Assembly: GCF_014873915.1 (NCBI RefSeq)
Contig: NZ_JADBEJ010000005.1
Span: 868,001 to 932,000, forward strand
Direction of reading: 5' to 3'
Origin: Amycolatopsis roodepoortensis
GTDB taxonomy: Bacteria > Actinomycetota > Actinomycetes > Mycobacteriales > Pseudonocardiaceae
DNA: 64,000 bases
The position numbers and the translations under genes are program-made. Below, in pieces: positions 7,798 through 18,523 of this stretch. The notes below the pieces were generated by a model. That model was given only the letters and a program-made list of their open reading frames with translations. It ran no database searches and was not told the DNA's origin. Numbering within the stretch: the first letter of the stretch is position 1; each line of letters begins with the position of its first letter.

Positions 7798-10700
7798 TCA
7801 TGGGGTCGCATAGTTCGTCACGATAAGGAATCCTCCCGGCATGTTCGGGTCGCGCTTGAGGAAAGTTTCCACTCCCGTCGCCGGGACGAACTTCCCACTG
7901 TCGCGAATGTACACCCGGCCCGATGTACGTGGCGGCAGGTTTGCTCCGACTAATATCGTGTTGCTGGTCGAGTTCTTGAGCCACCATTGTATCGCAGACC
8001 AGTTCTGGTTGAGGTTGTGCGTCGCAGCGCGCTTCGCACTGTCAAGGTCGGGGAACGTCGATGCCTCACGTTTACCGCGATTAATCAAGTATTGGTCGCT
8101 TTTGCCGACGTGTCTCTCGATGGCGTGGCCGCCGTTGACTTCGTCGATGTCGAGGTTGCAGTTGGTCCAGGTTTGCGCAGATCTGGTCCCGTCGCTGCGT
8201 GCTTGGCCTCCGTTCGCGCACGAGTTTTCGAGCGCTGTGTTGAGCTGCGGTACAGGTGTTGGCCCCTGATGGGTGGAACGTTGTTCTTTTCCTCCTTGGT
8301 TCGCCTGCGGGTTGGGTGTGTCCGGATAGCACGCGTTGATGGTGTCGAGCAGGGTGAAGCAGCCGCCCATCGTGGGGGCGAGGGCTTCGCCGAGGCAGTC
8401 GACTTCGGTACCTTGGAGGCCACAGCCGCCGAGATGTTCTTGCGGTCGCTGGCTTTCGGTGTGACCGAGGATGTCGTCGGCGGTGGTGCCGACCTGGACT
8501 TGTTCGGCTCTGCCGGGGTCGCTGGTGGGCATGGCTTCCCACCAGCTCACCGTCATCCATTCCGAGAGGAAGGGAGGTAGTTGCACGACAGCGCCGTTGG
8601 ACCAGTAGATGGTGGTGTGCTGGTAGGTGTCGATGTGCTGGGTGTAGCTGGTGATGCGGTAGCCGGGAACGTAGGTGGTCTTCTCCGGTTCCATCCAGGT
8701 GACCGGGACCCGTTTGGTCACCGTCTTGACGATGGTCGGTGGCGGTGGCGGCGGTACCGGTGGCGACGCGGGTGCCACGATCGGGACGACGTACGGCTTC
8801 GCGATGGCGGGGATCTCGACCGGCCGTGCCCCGGTGAACTCGGCCGTGTCGAGCATGTCGATGACGTCGAGTCCGAGCAGCGCCCATCCGACGTACGGGA
8901 TGGCTCTTTGGCGGGAATCTTCACCCAGGGCGGCAGCTTCGACGCCCATTCGCCTGCGGCTTTGACTCCGCCCCAGATCCAGTTTCCCAGTGCCGCTGCG
9001 TCGTCGCCCCAGCTTCCGATAGCGCGGCCGATGTCGTCCAGGACGCCGCCCAGTCCGAGATCCCATGGCCAGGCGGTGTGACCTGTCGGGTCGATCGTGC
9101 TGGTGGGGTCGCCGGCGCCGTAACTGAACCGGTTGGTGCCTGCCGCGGTGTCCTGGCTGAGCGGGACGGTGTCGCGGCTGGTGAATCGGCCGGTGTCAGT
9201 GTCGAGCCACCGGGCTCCCATCGACACCCGCCCGGTGCCGGGGTCGGTCCAGTCGCCCTGGAATCCCAGCGTGCTCGGTGGCCCACTGACCTCACCAGTG
9301 CGGCCGAACGGGGTGAAGGTTTTGCGAGCGCGGATTTCGCCGTTCGCGGGATCGACGAGCGCGCGGATGTCGCCGTGTGCGTCCGCCCAGGGGATCATGA
9401 GTCCTTGAGCGGTCTTGACGCTCGTGGCTTTGCCTTTGAGGTCGCGGCCGATGGTCTCCGTCTGAGCTGGGTCAACGGCGGGAACGACCATGGGATCGTC
9501 ATTGCCGTCGGCGTAGGCGAAGGACACTCCATTGCGGCTCGCCACGCGATTGAGCGCGTCGTACTCGTACTGTGCGCCGCGGTCGCTGGTCACTCGGTCC
9601 AGGGCGTCGAAGACCGTGTCGGTCGCCGAGCTCGTGCCGGAGGCCAGTGTGGTGTTTTCGCGGGAGAGGGTTCCGCGCGCCGTATAGGTGTACCCGGTGG
9701 TCGCCTTCCCTGGGATCTCGCGTGTCGTCTGCTGGTTGCGGGCGTCGAACGTCGACCGTTCGGCCACGGACGGGGTTCCGCCGGCCAGGGTGACGGTGGT
9801 GGACAGGCGGTTGCCCACCTGATCGAGTTCGTAGGTCTCGGCGGGCGCGCCGTTTCGCGGGTTCCATCCGGTGAGCCGTCCGGCGCGGTCGTAGTCGTAG
9901 GTGCCGCCGTAGGCGGCGTCGGCGGCGCTGGACTTCCCGGTGATCTTGTTGTCGCGGTCCAGTGTGTAGGTGAGTGTGTCGACGGTGCCGCTGGGCTTGG
10001 TGAGGTTGTCTTTCGACAGCCTGCCAAAGACGTCGTACTCGATCTTGCGGCTGGCTGCCGCACCGAGTTGCTGGGTGTCGAGTTGCCCGTCCGCGGCGTA
10101 GAGATAGGTCAGGGTGCCGCCGGTGTCCGGGTTCGACTGCGTGCGGACGGCGCCGGTGTCGTAGTAGGTGAAGGCGGTCTTGCCGGAGGCGTCGGTGCGC
10201 TCGCTGGTCTGCCCCGCGGCGGTGTAGCGGAATGCCGTCTTTCCTGCGGGTCCCTCGGAGTCGAGCAACAGTCCGCGGTCGTCGTAGCTGAACGTTTGCC
10301 GTCCCGTGGGGTGGCCTGCGGAGATGACGCGCCCGGCGAGATCGTAGGCGACGCTGGTGGTGGCGGTGGGGGTGTTCGGCCCCGTGCCGGTCTCGTCTGT
10401 GAGGTTGCCGGCCGGGTCGAACGTGCGCTGGATGACGATGCCGCCGGGCCGTTGCTCGGTGACGGGCAGGCCGGATGAGTCGTAGGTGATCGTCCGGGTG
10501 CGGTCAGCCTCGGCCGGATAGGTCGGCGTCGCGGGGTCGATCTCCCGTTCAGGCAGGTGCCAGGGGGTGTAGGTCTGCCAGGTGCTGTTGCCGCGGGCGT
10601 CGGTGACACGGGTGCGGTTCCCGGCGAGGTCGTAGCCGAACGTGGTGGTCAACGTGGTGCCGGCGGCGGGGCGTTCGACGATCGACCGGACGGCGTTGGC

Positions 10701-13700
10701 CGCGTCATACGTTCGTTCGGTGCGGCGTCCCTCTGCCGAGGTGACGGCGATGGGGTTGCCCACGGGGTCGTATTCTGTGGTGGTGCCGGGCAGTCGTTCA
10801 CCTTTGGCACCGATGACCGTGGTCGTGGCCGGGCGACCTGCTTGGTCATAGACCTTGGTGAGGGTGCGGCCCAGGGCGTCGGTTTGGCGGACGACATTGC
10901 CGGCGAAGTCGTATTCGAAGGTCATGTCGCCGTGGCTGCCGGGGTCGACGCCAGTGACTTCACCGACGGCGTTGTGGGTGTAACGGGTGGTCCTGTTCGC
11001 CGGATCGGTCTGGGAGGTCATCCGCCCGGCGTCGTCGAAGACGGATGTGGTGCTGTAGCGCACCGGCGGGCCGTCCGGTACGCGCACCACGTTGGTCTTC
11101 GTGGTGACGTGCCCGAACACGTCGTACTCGAATTCGACGACCGCGCCCGTCGGCCCGGTCATGCGGCTGACGAGACCGCCCGGGGCGTAGGTGAACGCGG
11201 TGACCGGTACGACGTCTCCGACCTTCGGGCCAGACTGGGTGATGAGATTGCCGTAGGGGTCGTAGGCATAGGTGATCTCACCGCCCACGGCATCGATCTT
11301 CTTGGTGATCTGGTTGAGCTGGTTGTATTCGTAACGGACGACCCCATCGGTCGGCGGCCCGCCCGCGGGCTGATAGACCGGGCTGCGCAAGGCGACGGTC
11401 TGGCCGAGTTTGTCGAGTTCAGCGGTGGTGACACCGCCACGAGCGTCGCGCAGATGCTCTTGCTCGCCGAAAGCGTTGTAGCCCCGCGTCGTGGTCGGGG
11501 TGAGGATCGCCGCGGGCTGCCCATGATTCTCGACTTCGCGTGGTGGCCCTCGTTCCTCCACGACTCGGCCCACCTCGTCATAGCGGACAGCCGAGGTGTA
11601 AGCCTCCGGCGGGGCACCGGCGGTACCGCGGGGGTCGGTGATGGTGAGTACGCGGCCGTACTCGTCGTAGGTCTTCTTCGTGACGAGTTCGCCCCCGCTG
11701 GTGACCACCCGGGTTTCGGTGACGCGACCACCGGCGTCGTAGGTCAGCTTTATAGTCTGGGTGCGGTTCTTGTCCGATACGGCGATCTGGGTGGGCCTCC
11801 CCCACAGATCGTTGGTGTAGGTGGTTTTGCGGTTCACGCCGGAGGGGTCGACGATCTGTTCGAGAATCTTCCCTGCCAGGGAGTATTTGCCGGTGGTGGT
11901 GCGGGTTCCCGCAGCTGAGGTTTCCGAGATGACGTTGCCCAGCGCGTCATAGGAGCGCCTCCACAGCTCGATTTCCCGCTCGGCTGACTTCGCGGTGGCC
12001 GGGACGACCCGGGCGGCGCGGACGGGCATTCCATCCCAGCTGTAGGTGTAACGCGTGACCCGTCCGGCCGGGTCCATTCGGAGGTCTTGTACCCGGCGGG
12101 GTCGTAGCCGTATTTCGCCATGGGCCGGACCACGCCGTCGGTGCTGCGACGTTCGACAGTCGTCAGACGTCCCTTCGGGTCGTACAGGTGGACATCGACA
12201 TTGCCGTCAGGCCGCCACACGTTCTCCAGGAGACCCCGGTGATACTCATAGCTGAACTTCGCGTTGTGCGGACCGACGCGTTCGGCGAGTTTTCCGTCAG
12301 GGTGATAACGGAAGGTCGTCGTCCGCGTGTAGGGGTCGGCTGTTGCCTGGCCGGGATGCGCGGCCCGCCAGCGAGCCGAAGCCGGTGCGTCGACGTTGTT
12401 CTCCGACTGCAGCAACCCGTCCGCGTCGAACTCTCGCGTCACGACGCGCTGATGCTTCTCGCCGGTCACGGCGTCAGTGGTCTCCGGGTAGACCTCGCCC
12501 ACGATATTGTCGGCCGCGTCGTAGCGGTACGTAGTCCGTACCCCGTGCGGGAACGCGGCGGAATACTCGGCCTTGGCGGTCATCCGGCCGAGGTTGTCCC
12601 GCTCGAATCCGGTACGCGCCCCCGTCACGGTGTTACGGATCCCGACCACGTCACCCGCGCGGTTGCGGTCGTAGATCACTGTGCCCGACGCGTTGGTCAC
12701 ACTGAAAAGGAGGTCTTCCGGCGCTTCCGTTCCCTGCGTGTAGCTGTACCGCTCCACTCCTGCCGGAGCACCCGTCTCGTGCGCCATGGTCTTCGCAAGA
12801 AGGAGGCCGTTATGTGCTGCGTACTGATACGTCTCCGGTTCATATGGCTTGGTGGACTGATCATACGGATAGCTCTCGAGCATGGTCCCGTATCGCGGAT
12901 CGTCCAGCGGAACGGTGTAGTTGTACTTGTAATTGGTGCCGACGACGTCATCGACTTTCCGGTTCGTCCAGCGCGTGGCCACATCCCCGTTCGGGTTGGG
13001 GATGATGTGCGTGGTGTGGAAGTTCTCGTCGAAGAAGGTCTCCAGCCGCCCGGTGTACGGGCTGTAGGACCAGTACCGATACACCACCGTCTGCGGGTTC
13101 GCGCGAATGGGCGCGTGATCCAGTTCGACGAGCCGGTTGAGTTTGTCGAACAGATAGGTCTCGTCCTTGCCGTCGAAGGTCTGGACCGTTCTCCCGCCCC
13201 AGCGGTTCACGTGGTCGAGGTAGTCCGACTGAGCCGGTTCCGAGACCGGCAGGCTGTAGTAGGTGAAAGTGGTGCTCTGGTCGGAATCCGCCGCGGTGTC
13301 GACACGGGAGACCTCTGGCGATCCCGCGGCGCGGTAGGTCACCCGGTCCAACGGGCGCCCGGCCCGGGTGGCACCGCCGATCAGCCTGGCCTGGTCGTCA
13401 TAGGCGTACTTCTCGCACCCGATGCCCACCCGGCAGACCTCAGCCAGGCGGTCACATGAGGTGTAGCGGTACTCGACGCGGATGGGTGCCTCACCCGGTG
13501 CGGGTGCCTCGCTGGTGATCGACTTGATCAGCTCACGGCTGCGGCAGTTTCCTTCTCCGCCTGGTGGATACCATTCGACGGACACCTGGCGTCCGGAGTT
13601 GAACTGTCCGAGACCGACGATCCGTCCCTGGTCGTCACGGGTGATGCTGATCGTCTTGTTGTAGAGCGCGGGACGGACAACGATCTCCCGCAGCTGACCG

Positions 13701-15166
13701 TAAGTCGCATCGAAACGCAGTACTTCGCCATCGCCGGCCTTGACCTCGTAGACCCCGCTCACCTGCTTCACGGTGTTGCTGGATCCGGTGTCGCCTCGAG
13801 CCGCGAAAGTCCCGTCGGAATTCTTTCCGAATACTTGCTGTCGTCCATCCGGAAATGTGATTGTCAGCGCTTGTTTCGCGTTGTCCCAGCTGGCTTGGGA
13901 ATCGAAGAAACTCATCCAGCCGCGCCCCATCGCCCCCACGAGGCCGGCGGTCGTCGCCGCACTCGAGTAGCCCCGGCTCACCCGGAGCTTCGGCGTCGGC
14001 TCGGTCCGCACCTCCAGATCCACGGCCTGCCGCGTGTACATGCCGAACGGCAGCACTGTGCCGCGCACCGTGCTGAGGTTCATGCCGCTGCCCACGGTGC
14101 GCCACTGATCCGGTGCGGGCGGCACCACCGTGACCGCCATCGCCGGGGTGACGGTGTTCAATGCACCGTCGGTGACCTCGACTTTCCACCAAATCGTCTG
14201 GTTCCAGCTGGCGTATCCATCGGGAACCTGGTACGCCCAGTGGTCCTGCCAGCCGCTCGTCTCACAGTCCGTTTTCATCGCCTGGTCGGTACACACCGTG
14301 AACAGGTAGCGAGGATTGGCGAACGGATAGCCGTCCGGATCGTTCGCGACCGCGGCCAACGACGGTGAACGGGTCAGGGCGGTCCCACCGTTCGGCGGGC
14401 CGAGTACGCTGATATTCGGAGCGCGGTTCGCGACGTTGTAGAAGACGCTGAGCGAACAGACACCTTTCTCACTCAACCAGCCATACCCCTTGACGAACAC
14501 ATCCCAGGCGACGAAGTGGCTTCCCGGCTTCAAACCAGCCAGCGGCGCCTCGAGTTCGAGCGCTTGCCCCTGCTTGAACGGAACCGTGATGTCTTGCGAG
14601 GGGTTCCCGTCGTACTTCACCCACGGCAACCCGGACGCGCCCCCGAGGTGGTAGCTGACGAAAGCCGACCCCGCCGGCAGATCTCCCACCCCAACCATCG
14701 TCAGCCGCAGCTTCACCCGACCGCCCGTCGGCAAGAACGGCTGCACGGTAACGCCCAGGTTCTCCCACTTCAGGTCATAGGGCGGGCCGCCATCACCGCA
14801 CGACGGCGCGGCCGCCTGACGCTGGGCCAACTTCACCTCGACGGGCTGAGCTGCCGCACCCTCCACCCGCACCGGCGTCAGTTCCTGCTTGACGCGCGCC
14901 GCAGCCGCATCTCCCGCCGCCAGCGCATCATCCACCGACTTCCGCGCCGCAGACCCCGCCGGTGGCAGCTTCGGCGTTTCCTCCGAAGGAACCGAGACTT
15001 TCACTGGATCTACGTCGGGTTGGTCAGGGACGCTATTGAGCGGCTTGTCCACACCTCCGGCGGCCACAGCCGACGCGGTCGCGGCGGGCAATGCCACCAC
15101 GACGCCCACGGTCAGCGACAACACCAGGAGAAACCGCAGCAAACACACCACCGCGCGACGAACCAT
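7798..15166 (-). pseudogene. Secreted RHS/YD-repeat polymorphic toxin with CdiA-type RNase A domain; two frameshifts
   Basis: Read continuously the gene would encode ~2,450 residues. It starts at ATG 15166 after GGGGGAG, with a signal peptide (MVRRAVVCLLRFLLVLSLTV and an Ala-rich cleavage region). A long YD-repeat/RHS shell follows, with an RHS core end near 9200 (TGRFTSRDTVPLS then NRFSYGAGDPTSTIDPTG). After a Pro-rich linker (PPPPPP) comes a C-terminal bacterial RNase A-like domain: GGHAIERHVGKSD, then EASTFPDLDSAKRAA, then GGFLIVTNYA. Two breaks interrupt it: near 12,060 (…DPAG|RVTRYTYSWDG) and near 8,905 (…WVKIPAK|RAIPYVGWALL). Each needs a -1 shift, i.e. one missing base. The second break detaches the toxin domain. 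It may be a sequencing error, a recent pseudogene or a phase-variable state. Confidence 0.8.
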
Positions 15167-15581
15167 CGTGCCCTCCCCCATGATCAACCGTTCTGATCAT
15201 CGGAGGAACACCGGCCGCGCTACACGCTCAACCAGGCGTTCATCACTCAGCCGTCGGGCGTTCACCAGGACACACGGTTGATTACGCGGGGCCCCCTTCG
15301 CTCACCGGCTGAGGAATGAGTCACCGGCACCTGGCCCCGTCGGCTAGCCTGCGAGCGGGCGGGCCAGCCGTTGGGGAGTGTCGTCGACAGGTTCGAACGG
15401 TCGAAGCCGGGCTTTCCGGATCCTGAGAGGACATTTCGCGGCCCTGTCGGACCGGACCTGCCCACCACCGGTAACGCCGCGCTCCGCTTCGGTGACCGTG
15501 AACCTAGATCCCAGGTCGTCCGGGCGATCGGCGAAGAGCGCTAGCCACCCCACCAGGGACACTGACAACCTAAGTCTTGGA
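15167..15581. other. Intergenic stretch without a supported gene
   Basis: This ~415-bp gap lies upstream of the RHS gene and must hold its promoter. A minus-strand ORF of 83 codons (15344-15595) overlaps the end of the next gene upstream, but its sequence gives no family match and no convincing ribosome site. I see no RNA gene or repeat. Confidence 0.4.
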
Positions 15582-16079
15582 TCAGGCTGATTCAAAGGTC
15601 ATCCAGATCATTCCTGGCCGGCCTGGCGTGACAGCGAACCAGAAGAGCGCGAGAGCCAGTTCGTCGATCTGGTCTACGGGCGCGGAGCCCTCGAGCACGA
15701 GCTTGCCAAACCGGCCCTTGCGTGCAAGGGCGACGACACGGCCGTCAAGCGAAAGTGTCGAGCGCCAGCGCCGCGTGTGTTTGACTTCGTACTCGCGGCC
15801 CTGCAACCCAATCGATCCGTTGTGGTCTCGCCGTCGCGATGGCTGCGGTCTACCGTTGTCGATAGAGGCCTCTCCGGCCAGGCCTGCGCCGTCAAAGAGC
15901 TGCACCGTGTGCTGTCGGTTCGGCCAGAGACGGATGGTCTGCAGGCGGGCATTCCGCTCATGCTGCGTCCAACTCGCGTGGCGGTGACCCTGCGAATCAT
16001 GCAGAGACACCGTTGTGCCCTCGGCGTCGCTCGTGGCGGTCCACCCGAACGGGGAGGCCTGTGTCTTGGGTTCGCGCAT
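15582..16079 (-). CDS. Hypothetical protein (165 aa)
   Basis: No family was recognised. The sequence is soluble-looking, beta-rich and ends in a short hydrophobic stretch (ALALFWFAVTPGRPGMIWMTF). Features such as REYEVKHTRRWRSTLSLDGRV resemble small PH-like or LURP-one-like beta proteins, but this is only an impression. It follows a four-helix membrane protein gene after 66 bp in the same direction, so the two may be co-transcribed. Confidence 0.55.
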   Translation of the reverse strand: MREPKTQASPFGWTATSDAEGTTVSLHDSQGHRHASWTQHERNARLQTIRLWPNRQHTVQLFDGAGLAGEASIDNGRPQPSRRRDHNGSIGLQGREYEVKHTRRWRSTLSLDGRVVALARKGRFGKLVLEGSAPVDQIDELALALFWFAVTPGRPGMIWMTFESA

Positions 16080-16145
16080 CGCGCCTCCTTAATCTCCGCG
16101 TCCCGACTCAGCTCGAACCGGACGATCCTGACGTTCACGCTGTGG

Positions 16146-16682
16146 TCAGAGCGGCCCGTACGAGGCGTTGCCGACAGGGTCGCGCCAAGTCAGAAGATCC
16201 TCTTCAACGAGCGCCCGGAACTGGGCGTCGCTCTGCAGCTTCCTACGGAAAGTAGCCCGTGACCGGCCCATGATCGTGGAGGGCACCAGGAGGCAGGCTA
16301 CGAGCAACAGCATGATCAGGATGTACGCGCCGATCAACGCGGCCACCGTGGAGTCTCCTCGTGCATCGCTGTTGAATGCGCCGTAGCCGAACACCGCACC
16401 AAGGACGACGCCGAAGAAGACGATCATGCTGATGCCACCTCGTGCCGAGCCCGGGCCACGTGTGATCAGCGTGCGCCTCGTCTTGGGCAACCTGGAACGA
16501 ACGCGCCGGCATCCAAGGATCCCCGCAACCAGGAGCCCGGCTCCGAGGAGTCCGAGAGCGACGACAGGACCAAGGCCGCCGCCCAGGACCATGACAAAGA
16601 TCGCGGCGAGAACGAAAACCACGCCACCTCCGACGCCTGCTCCCCAGGCTGCTGTGGCCTTCTCTCTGCAGTACATGCGCAT
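16146..16682 (-). CDS. Hypothetical membrane protein (four predicted TM helices)
   Basis: The 178-residue product has four hydrophobic segments at about residues 12-35, 38-58, 85-105 and 115-135. The cytoplasmic-looking tail is charged (MGRSRATFRRKLQSD then EEDLLTWRDPVG). No domain was recognised. The likely partner is the downstream gene at 15582-16079. Confidence 0.6.
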   Translation of the reverse strand: MRMYCREKATAAWGAGVGGGVVFVLAAIFVMVLGGGLGPVVALGLLGAGLLVAGILGCRRVRSRLPKTRRTLITRGPGSARGGISMIVFFGVVLGAVFGYGAFNSDARGDSTVAALIGAYILIMLLLVACLLVPSTIMGRSRATFRRKLQSDAQFRALVEEDLLTWRDPVGNASYGPL

Positions 16683-16956
16683 TAGGAAGGTATCGGCATC
16701 CAGTCACCTACCCTGGAGCATCCCCGACCTGCCCGCGATCCCGACTAGAGGGACGGTTCGCCGATCCCCGGCGCACGAGAGCGGTGGCCGCCTTGGTCAG
16801 CACGGCAGGCAATCCCCGGAGTTGTCGCCGACTACAAGAACTGTTGTTCCACCCGAGCATTACCTATCAGATCGGCGAAGCCGTGCCATCCTCGTCTGAG
16901 CCGATGAATGACAATAATTCGCAATACGGACACCGGGGATTTTCGGAAGGCGGACT

Positions 16957-17373
16957 GTGGAGCTAGCCATCTTTGACCATGAGCGCTCGGCTGCCAGGGA
17001 CGGACGTCACTTCTTGTATGGCTTGCGCCAGGTGGCGGTTCTGGTCAAGGCACTCGGAGGCGGCGCCGTCCGTTTCTCGCACTTACGCCTCAGCAGTTTC
17101 GAGGCGGCGTTCCGGCCCGTGATGGACAAGCGGGCGACCGACATCGCCTTCCAGAGGATTCTCGCATGCCTCCACTCCGTGAGGAGCACGAGTGCGGTTC
17201 CCGAGGACTGGAGCGACGAAGCCATCCGTGCCGTCCATGATTTTGTCACCCACATCACGAGCACGACCTCTACCGGAACGAACGTCACCCTCAGTGTCGA
17301 CGGAGAAGTGATCGACCGGATTCTCGTACCCCCGGGCCTTCATGAGCATCTCGGCAAGACCGTCACCAGCTGA
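16957..17373 (+). CDS. Hypothetical protein (138 aa) preceding sodA
   Basis: Start is GTG 16957 with GGAAGG 7 nt upstream. The product is a mixed alpha/beta protein with no recognised family. It ends 25 bp before the superoxide dismutase start on the same strand, so the two may form an operon, which would link it to oxidative-stress defence. Confidence 0.55.
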   Translation: MELAIFDHERSAARDGRHFLYGLRQVAVLVKALGGGAVRFSHLRLSSFEAAFRPVMDKRATDIAFQRILACLHSVRSTSAVPEDWSDEAIRAVHDFVTHITSTTSTGTNVTLSVDGEVIDRILVPPGLHEHLGKTVTS

Positions 17374-17398
17374 CACCACCGCGAAAGGAATCGAACGC

Positions 17399-18025
17399 GT
17401 GCCCGTGTACACCCTGCCGGACCTTCCTTACGATTACCCAGCCCTTGAGCCTTACATCTCCGGCCGAATCATGGAACTCCATCACGACAAGCACCATGCG
17501 GCCTATGTGGCCGGCGCGAACGCCGCGCTCGAACAGCTCGCATCGGCTCGTGAGGCCGGCGACTTCGCAGCGGTGAACCTTCACGAGAAGAACCTTGCGT
17601 TCAACCTCGGCGGGCACACCAACCACTCGGTGTTCTGGGAGAACCTCTCACCGGACGGCGGCGGCGAGCCCGAGGGCGAGCTACTCGAGGCGTTCAAGGA
17701 GCAATTCGGCTCCTTCACCTCGTTTCAGGAGCACTTCTCGGCGACCGCGGCCGGCATTCAAGGCTCCGGCTGGGCCGTACTCGGCTGGGACTCCATCGGG
17801 CAACGGATGTCCGTCTTCCAGCTGTTCGATCAGCAGTCGAACGTGCCCGCCGGGATCATCCCCCTGTTCATGCTCGACATGTGGGAGCACGCGTACTACC
17901 TCGACTACCTCAACGTCAAAGCAGACTACATCGAGGCTGCCTGGAACATCGCTGACTGGACGAACGTTGCGATCCGCTGGGACCGTGCTCGCGTTGCCGC
18001 CACCGGATTGATCATCAAAGAGTGA
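17399..18025 (+). CDS. sodA: Superoxide dismutase (Mn/Fe family)
   Basis: The product is 208 residues, the normal length. It converts superoxide to oxygen and hydrogen peroxide. Metal ligands are all visible: His in ELHHDKHHAAYV near residue 27, His in GHTNHSVFWENLSP near 75, and Asp and His in LDMWEHAYYLDY near 160. Start GTG 17399 (PVYTLPDLPYDYPAL) is chosen because it gives the conserved N-terminus and has AAAGGA ~10 nt upstream; longer in-frame versions from 17342 overlap the previous gene. No signal peptide is seen. Sequence alone does not settle Mn versus Fe preference. Confidence 0.95.
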   Translation: MPVYTLPDLPYDYPALEPYISGRIMELHHDKHHAAYVAGANAALEQLASAREAGDFAAVNLHEKNLAFNLGGHTNHSVFWENLSPDGGGEPEGELLEAFKEQFGSFTSFQEHFSATAAGIQGSGWAVLGWDSIGQRMSVFQLFDQQSNVPAGIIPLFMLDMWEHAYYLDYLNVKADYIEAAWNIADWTNVAIRWDRARVAATGLIIKE

Positions 18026-18523
18026 TCGTATGACCCTTCGTTCAAAAAGCAGACTACCGGACACACTTCTGCCGCCCCACCCCTTCCGTCAATTGATGTG
18101 GTAACCAACAACGTTCATTGTCGCACCCCACAGTCCGAGCAAATACGTTCTCCCTCATTCGGGTCAACCGTGCAAGGTCGCCGGAATTTTAATCGATCCG
18201 ATCAGCACGATCGGAAAAGGTGACCAGTCCCGCCGACCTATCGCCAGAGTGTTTCAAGCCTGACAAGACGACACTGGGGAGCAGTAGCCAAAGCAAATTC
18301 TCCCCCGTGCGAGGGATGAACGTTCTACTGTCCGTATCTTTGCCCAAGGTTTTCGCACCTGCCCCTCCCAATCGAGTCGGTTTTCTCTTTCAACGCAACG
18401 TCTGATACGAACTCCGTGAATTCGTCCATCAGCATCTTGCGTCCCCATGACGTCACGCCAAAAGCAGAACCGGACCATCGGCCGACGTCAGCGCATTGCC
18501 AAACCCCGAAAGGGAAAAAGAGA
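18026..18523. other. Long intergenic region upstream of the first surface protein
   Basis: About 500 bp, somewhat less GC-rich than the surroundings, with no convincing ORF or RNA gene. It probably holds the promoter and 5' leader of the large surface protein. Short plus- and minus-strand ORFs here have no ribosome sites or recognisable products. Confidence 0.5.

Noticed and set aside
9078..10478. 466-codon plus-strand ORF inside the RHS gene
   Set aside because: Antisense of YD repeats; composition reflects high GC in the third codon position.
12040..12080. Programmed -1 frameshift in the RHS gene
   Set aside because: No slippery heptamer or downstream structure was seen; a missing base is simpler.
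18026..18523. Riboswitch or other structured RNA upstream of the surface protein
   Set aside because: No known riboswitch core or strong paired structure could be recognised by eye.
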